64,000 bases of DNA from Psychrobacillus psychrodurans (GTDB lineage Bacteria > Bacillota > Bacilli > Bacillales_A > Planococcaceae). Shown here one piece after another: positions 61,475-64,000 of this stretch. A model generated the notes under the pieces. It was not told the origin of the DNA. It was given only the letters and a program-made list of their open reading frames with translations, and searched no databases. Location: positions 62,001 to 126,000 of the forward strand of contig FOUN01000007.1 in the NCBI GenBank assembly GCA_900114885.1. The letters are read 5' to 3'. The translations under genes were made by a program, and so were the position numbers. How positions within the stretch are numbered: position 1 is the first letter of the stretch; every line of letters begins with the position of its first letter.

Positions 61475-62660
61475 AAATAATTTCTCCTAGCAACTCAATT
61501 ACTGCATCTATTGAGTCTATTTCTTGACGACTCACTATTAATCTTTCTCCAGTTTTTAGAGTTTGTTTTTTTAGTAAAATTCGTTTCTTTTCGTTTTCAA
61601 TATTGTCCAAGTCTTTCACATGTGCGAGTCCAATTGTTCTACGAATAAGCTCACAGCCTGCGAATCCTAGTGAATCATGGAATATTTTTTCTAGCAAAAA
61701 TGCTTTGTATCCCTCTATATCTTTAAATGAATCGAATTCACTCTGTTCCAAAAAACCTGCAAATTTAGTAGAAAAAGTGGTCCAAGTGTTTCGTATATGA
61801 CCATGTATGACATCACGTTGTTTGCCTTCTCTGGTAATAGATTGGACTATTAAATTTGCTAAAAACAATCCTATATCAAAACCAATAGGACCGTAAAAAG
61901 CAAACTCTGGATCGATCACTTTAGTTTCTACTTCACTCGCAAAAACACTTCCTGTATGGAGATCTCCGTGCAGCAAGGCTTCCGCTTCGGTTAAAAAACT
62001 TCTTTTTAATTTTGCCACTTCAAGCTTTAATAACTTGTTGTTCCAGATTGCTTCTACTTCGACTTGTAATGCAGGTTCAAAGTCATTTGTTTCATGGTCA
62101 AAAAAAGGATCGGTAAAGATTAAATCCTCTGTGATCTTACACAATTCCGGATTTGAAAATTCTATTACAAGCGCTTTTTTCTCAAAGGGGTGAAGAGCAA
62201 AATCAGAAGTATGATAAAGTGTTAGAGCTAGGTAGTTCCCTATATCTGTCGATAATTTAGGGTAGGACTCACCTTTTATCAATCCTTCACGTACGATTGT
62301 GAGATGAGATAAATCTTCCATGACTGTGATAGCTAAATTTTCATCCGTTTCATAGACTTTTGGAACTAGATTGGCAGCATATTCTCCATGTTTTTTTAAG
62401 GCACTAGCTTCAATTTTTGCCCTTTTTAGAGTTAGCGGCCAGCTTTCCCCTATTACTTTTGCATAGGGCAAGGCCTGTTTAATAATAACTCCACTGCCAC
62501 TCGTTTGATCTGTTATAAGAAAAACATAATTTAGATTTCCATCACCAATTTCTTCGCAAGTTAATTTAGCTGTATTCGGGAACAAAGATAATTCGCTTGC
62601 TAGAGAAATTGCAGATTCTGGTGTTAATGATTGATATTGTTTTGTCGCTACTACCGCCAT
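61452..62660 (-). CDS. mtnK: MtnK, methylthioribose kinase
   Basis: MtnK phosphorylates 5-methylthioribose with ATP. The 402-residue protein has the protein kinase-like/APH fold with [14 protein letters not shown] (about 36-49), [12 protein letters not shown] (catalytic Asp near 230) and [17 protein letters not shown] (metal Asp near 247). It is the first gene behind the SAM-I riboswitch at 62735-62893. Confidence 0.96.
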   Translation of the reverse strand: MAVVATKQYQSLTPESAISLASELSLFPNTAKLTCEEIGDGNLNYVFLITDQTSGSGVIIKQALPYAKVIGESWPLTLKRAKIEASALKKHGEYAANLVPKVYETDENLAITVMEDLSHLTIVREGLIKGESYPKLSTDIGNYLALTLYHTSDFALHPFEKKALVIEFSNPELCKITEDLIFTDPFFDHETNDFEPALQVEVEAIWNNKLLKLEVAKLKRSFLTEAEALLHGDLHTGSVFASEVETKVIDPEFAFYGPIGFDIGLFLANLIVQSITREGKQRDVIHGHIRNTWTTFSTKFAGFLEQSEFDSFKDIEGYKAFLLEKIFHDSLGFAGCELIRRTIGLAHVKDLDNIENEKKRILLKKQTLKTGERLIVSRQEIDSIDAVIELLGEIIYEYSIID

Positions 62661-62682
62661 TTAATTCTTCCTTTCATTCTCA

Positions 62683-62713
62683 AAATAAAAAACCTCTTTC
62701 CAAAAGAAAGAGG
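62683..62713 (-). terminator. Expression-platform terminator of the mtnK riboswitch
   Basis: GAAAGAGG/CCTCTTTC arms at 62706-62713 and 62693-62700 form an 8-bp stem on the minus strand, followed by a T-rich run. A competing TAAGAG pairing between aptamer and terminator could act as the antiterminator. Confidence 0.85.
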
Positions 62714-62734
62714 CCAAGAATAAGAGATTCTGAA

Positions 62735-62893
62735 CCTCTTATCTCTCAGAAAGTAAACTTTCTGATGGAATTAGCACCGTGCCTTACGGAATCTTACATT
62801 CCGGCGCATAAAGCGCCCCGTCTCACAACGGTATTACGGTCGGTTGCTGGGCGTCATCGGGCCATTATCCCTCTGCCTGCTCTTGATAAGAGT
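62735..62893 (-). ncRNA. SAM-I riboswitch upstream of mtnK
   Basis: The minus strand shows CTCTTATCAAGAGCAGGCAG, then the core CCCGATGACGCCCAGCAACC, a long variable arm, and ACGGTGCTAATTCCATCAGA, closed by GAGATAAGAG. The aptamer is about 50 nt longer than the others here because of an extended P3/P4 region rich in GC. SAM should terminate the mtnK operon. Confidence 0.95.
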
Positions 62894-62920
62894 GCGGTAC
62901 AAGTATGATGTTTGATTAGA

Positions 62921-62950
62921 ATCCTAGCATAATAGAAAAAGTTATGTCAA
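62921..62950 (-). promoter_or_regulatory. Promoter of the mtnK operon
   Basis: On the minus strand TTGACA (62950-62945) is followed after 18 bases by TAGGAT (62926-62921) with an upstream TGC, an extended -10. It lies about 30 bases before the aptamer. Confidence 0.65.
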
Positions 62951-62986
62951 CAGTATTTTGAATATATATACTTTTTAATTTTCTTG

Positions 62987-63015
62987 TTGACAGAAGTTTT
63001 ATTGCATGGAATAAT
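62987..63015 (+). promoter_or_regulatory. Promoter of mtnW
   Basis: TTGACA (62987-62992) and AATAAT (63010-63015) are spaced by 17 bases. It lies about 35 bases before the plus-strand aptamer and back to back with the mtnK promoter. Confidence 0.75.
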
Positions 63016-63049
63016 CAATATAATTTATTAAACATCAACTGAATATTTT

Positions 63050-63153
63050 TCTTATTTAGAGCAGGTGGAGGGACAAGCCCTATGATACCCGGCAACCGAT
63101 TCATTTTTGAACACGGTGCTAATTCTTGCAGCCAATAGGCTGAGAAATAAGAA
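63050..63153 (+). ncRNA. SAM-I riboswitch upstream of mtnW
   Basis: TCTTATTTAGAGCAGGTGGA opens the aptamer, then CCCTATGATACCCGGCAACC, ACGGTGCTAATTCTTGCAGC, and AAATAAGA closing P1. All S-box core segments are intact and the terminator follows at 63168. Confidence 0.95.
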
Positions 63154-63167
63154 GTTGTTAAACTATT

Positions 63168-63195
63168 AACCCCTTCTTATTTGAAGAGGTTTTTT
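63168..63195 (+). terminator. Expression-platform terminator of the mtnW riboswitch
   Basis: ACCCCTTC pairs with GAAGAGGT around TTATTT, followed by six Ts (63190-63195). Confidence 0.85.
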
Positions 63196-63265
63196 ATGTT
63201 ATCTGGTCAGCGCTAGTCTGGGCTACATAGACGCTTGCGCATTTATTTTAGTTAGGAGTGAAAAA

Positions 63266-64000
63266 ATGAGCGGAATCACTGCGCACTACCAACTATATGG
63301 AAAATCTGGCTCTTTTGAAAAAAAGGCAGAAGATATTGCACTTGGATTGACTATTGGTTCTTGGACTGACTTAGCTTTGTTAGAACAAGAACAGTTAAAA
63401 AAACATAAAGGAAATGTAATATCCGTTACCGAATCCAAGGATATCCAGCACCCCTTTCACCCTGAAAAAATAAAAGCAGAAATTAAAATATTCTACCCTG
63501 CTGCAAATTTTTCTACTGATATTCCAGCAATATTAACAACGGTCTATGGCAAACTATCCCTAGACGGTGAAGTGAAGTTATTAGATTTAGAATTCGATAC
63601 GAATCTTTTGTCTCATTTCCCCGGACCACGCTTTGGCATTAAGGGTGTTCGAGAAAAATTAGGAGTTTATGAACGTCCGCTAATCATGAGCATATTCAAA
63701 GGAGTCATTGGAAGAGACATAGAATATTTAGCAGAACAACTTAAACAACAGGCATATGGTGGAGTTGACCTTGTAAAAGATGACGAAATCCTATTCGATA
63801 ATCCACTAACTTCTTTTGAATCACGTATTGCTACTGGACGAGAAGTATTGAGACAGGTGTATGAAGAGACAGGACATCGTACTTTATATGCAGTAAATTT
63901 ATCAGGACGTACATTTGAATTAAAAGATAAGGCCAAAAAAGCCCGAGAACTTGGGGCAGATGCACTTTTATTTAATGTTCATACTTACGGATTAGATGCC
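63266..64000 (+). CDS. mtnW: MtnW, 2,3-diketo-5-methylthiopentyl-1-phosphate enolase (RuBisCO-like), 3' end cut by window edge
   Basis: This RuBisCO-like protein tautomerises the diketo-methylthiopentyl phosphate in methionine salvage. The first 245 codons are visible, about 60% of the roughly 405-415 residues usual for the family. The start is an ATG 7 bases after AGGAG. The key segment [10 protein letters not shown] (about 168-177) carries the carbamylated Lys and the metal-binding Asp/Glu, and the FPGPRFG turn lies near 118. mtnX, mtnB and mtnD are expected next, outside the window. Confidence 0.96.
   Translation, partial: MSGITAHYQLYGKSGSFEKKAEDIALGLTIGSWTDLALLEQEQLKKHKGNVISVTESKDIQHPFHPEKIKAEIKIFYPAANFSTDIPAILTTVYGKLSLDGEVKLLDLEFDTNLLSHFPGPRFGIKGVREKLGVYERPLIMSIFKGVIGRDIEYLAEQLKQQAYGGVDLVKDDEILFDNPLTSFESRIATGREVLRQVYEETGHRTLYAVNLSGRTFELKDKAKKARELGADALLFNVHTYGLDA

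Overview
This is a 64 kb stretch of a low-G+C Bacillota chromosome. The ctsR-mcsA-mcsB order, the dppABCDE-ykfABCD operon in Bacillus subtilis order, three SAM-I (S-box) riboswitches, a CotD-like coat protein, TTG/GTG starts behind strong GGAGG sites and many rho-independent terminators point to a spore-forming member of Bacillales. I would place it near Planococcaceae (Psychrobacillus or Sporosarcina type), but that is an inference from gene style. I saw no rRNA, tRNA, prophage, insertion sequence or CRISPR array.

Layout. 1-2.1 kb: the heat-shock operon ctsR-mcsA-mcsB, with mcsB cut by the window edge, behind a sigma-A promoter and a CtsR operator. 2.2-4.0 kb: a GNAT acetyltransferase, then a long-form RsgA GTPase preceded by a promoter, a 21-codon leader ORF and a terminator, which looks like translation-dependent attenuation. 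4.5-14.3 kb: the dpp-ykf murein-peptide import and recycling operon, with a CodY-like box at its promoter. 14.4-20.4 kb: a coat protein, a betaine transporter, a SAM-riboswitch operon (putative cyclase plus MetE-like methyltransferase), a small phosphatase and CorA. 20.4-27.4 kb: a palindromic repeat, a 21-bp-period repeat array, membrane proteins, a thioesterase, a pseudouridine synthase and a divergent MurE-like ligase. 27.5-42.2 kb: mostly small housekeeping or stress units (serine hydrolase, VOC, ASCH, AlaX-type editing protein, MarR-MFS pair, Cu/Zn SOD, CAP protein, AlkD, nitroreductase, aldehyde dehydrogenase with DUF779, YitT, TRM11-like methyltransferase). 42.3-56.6 kb: a FAD dehydrogenase, a class A-like serine hydrolase, a TetM/EF-G-like GTPase, CapA, a double-domain glycosyltransferase with MnaA, an MFS transporter, TatC-TatA and a TraB-family protein. 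56.7-64 kb: the methionine-salvage locus. mtnK-mtnA plus a sugar-type ABC importer read leftward and mtnW reads rightward, each side behind its own SAM-I riboswitch.

How the genes work together. Two import-and-salvage systems dominate. The dpp-ykf operon should bring in cell-wall peptides and trim and epimerise them to amino acids. The mtn locus should recover sulfur from methylthioribose, and the embedded ABC importer suggests uptake of methylthioribose or a related sugar from outside. The SAM riboswitch at 18.7 kb ties a cyclase-family enzyme to a cobalamin-independent methionine synthase-like protein in the same sulfur-limitation regulon. The most unusual signals are the rsgA attenuator, the exact 21-bp-period array, the palindromic 80-85 bp repeats and the MurE paralogue lacking the canonical substrate motifs.
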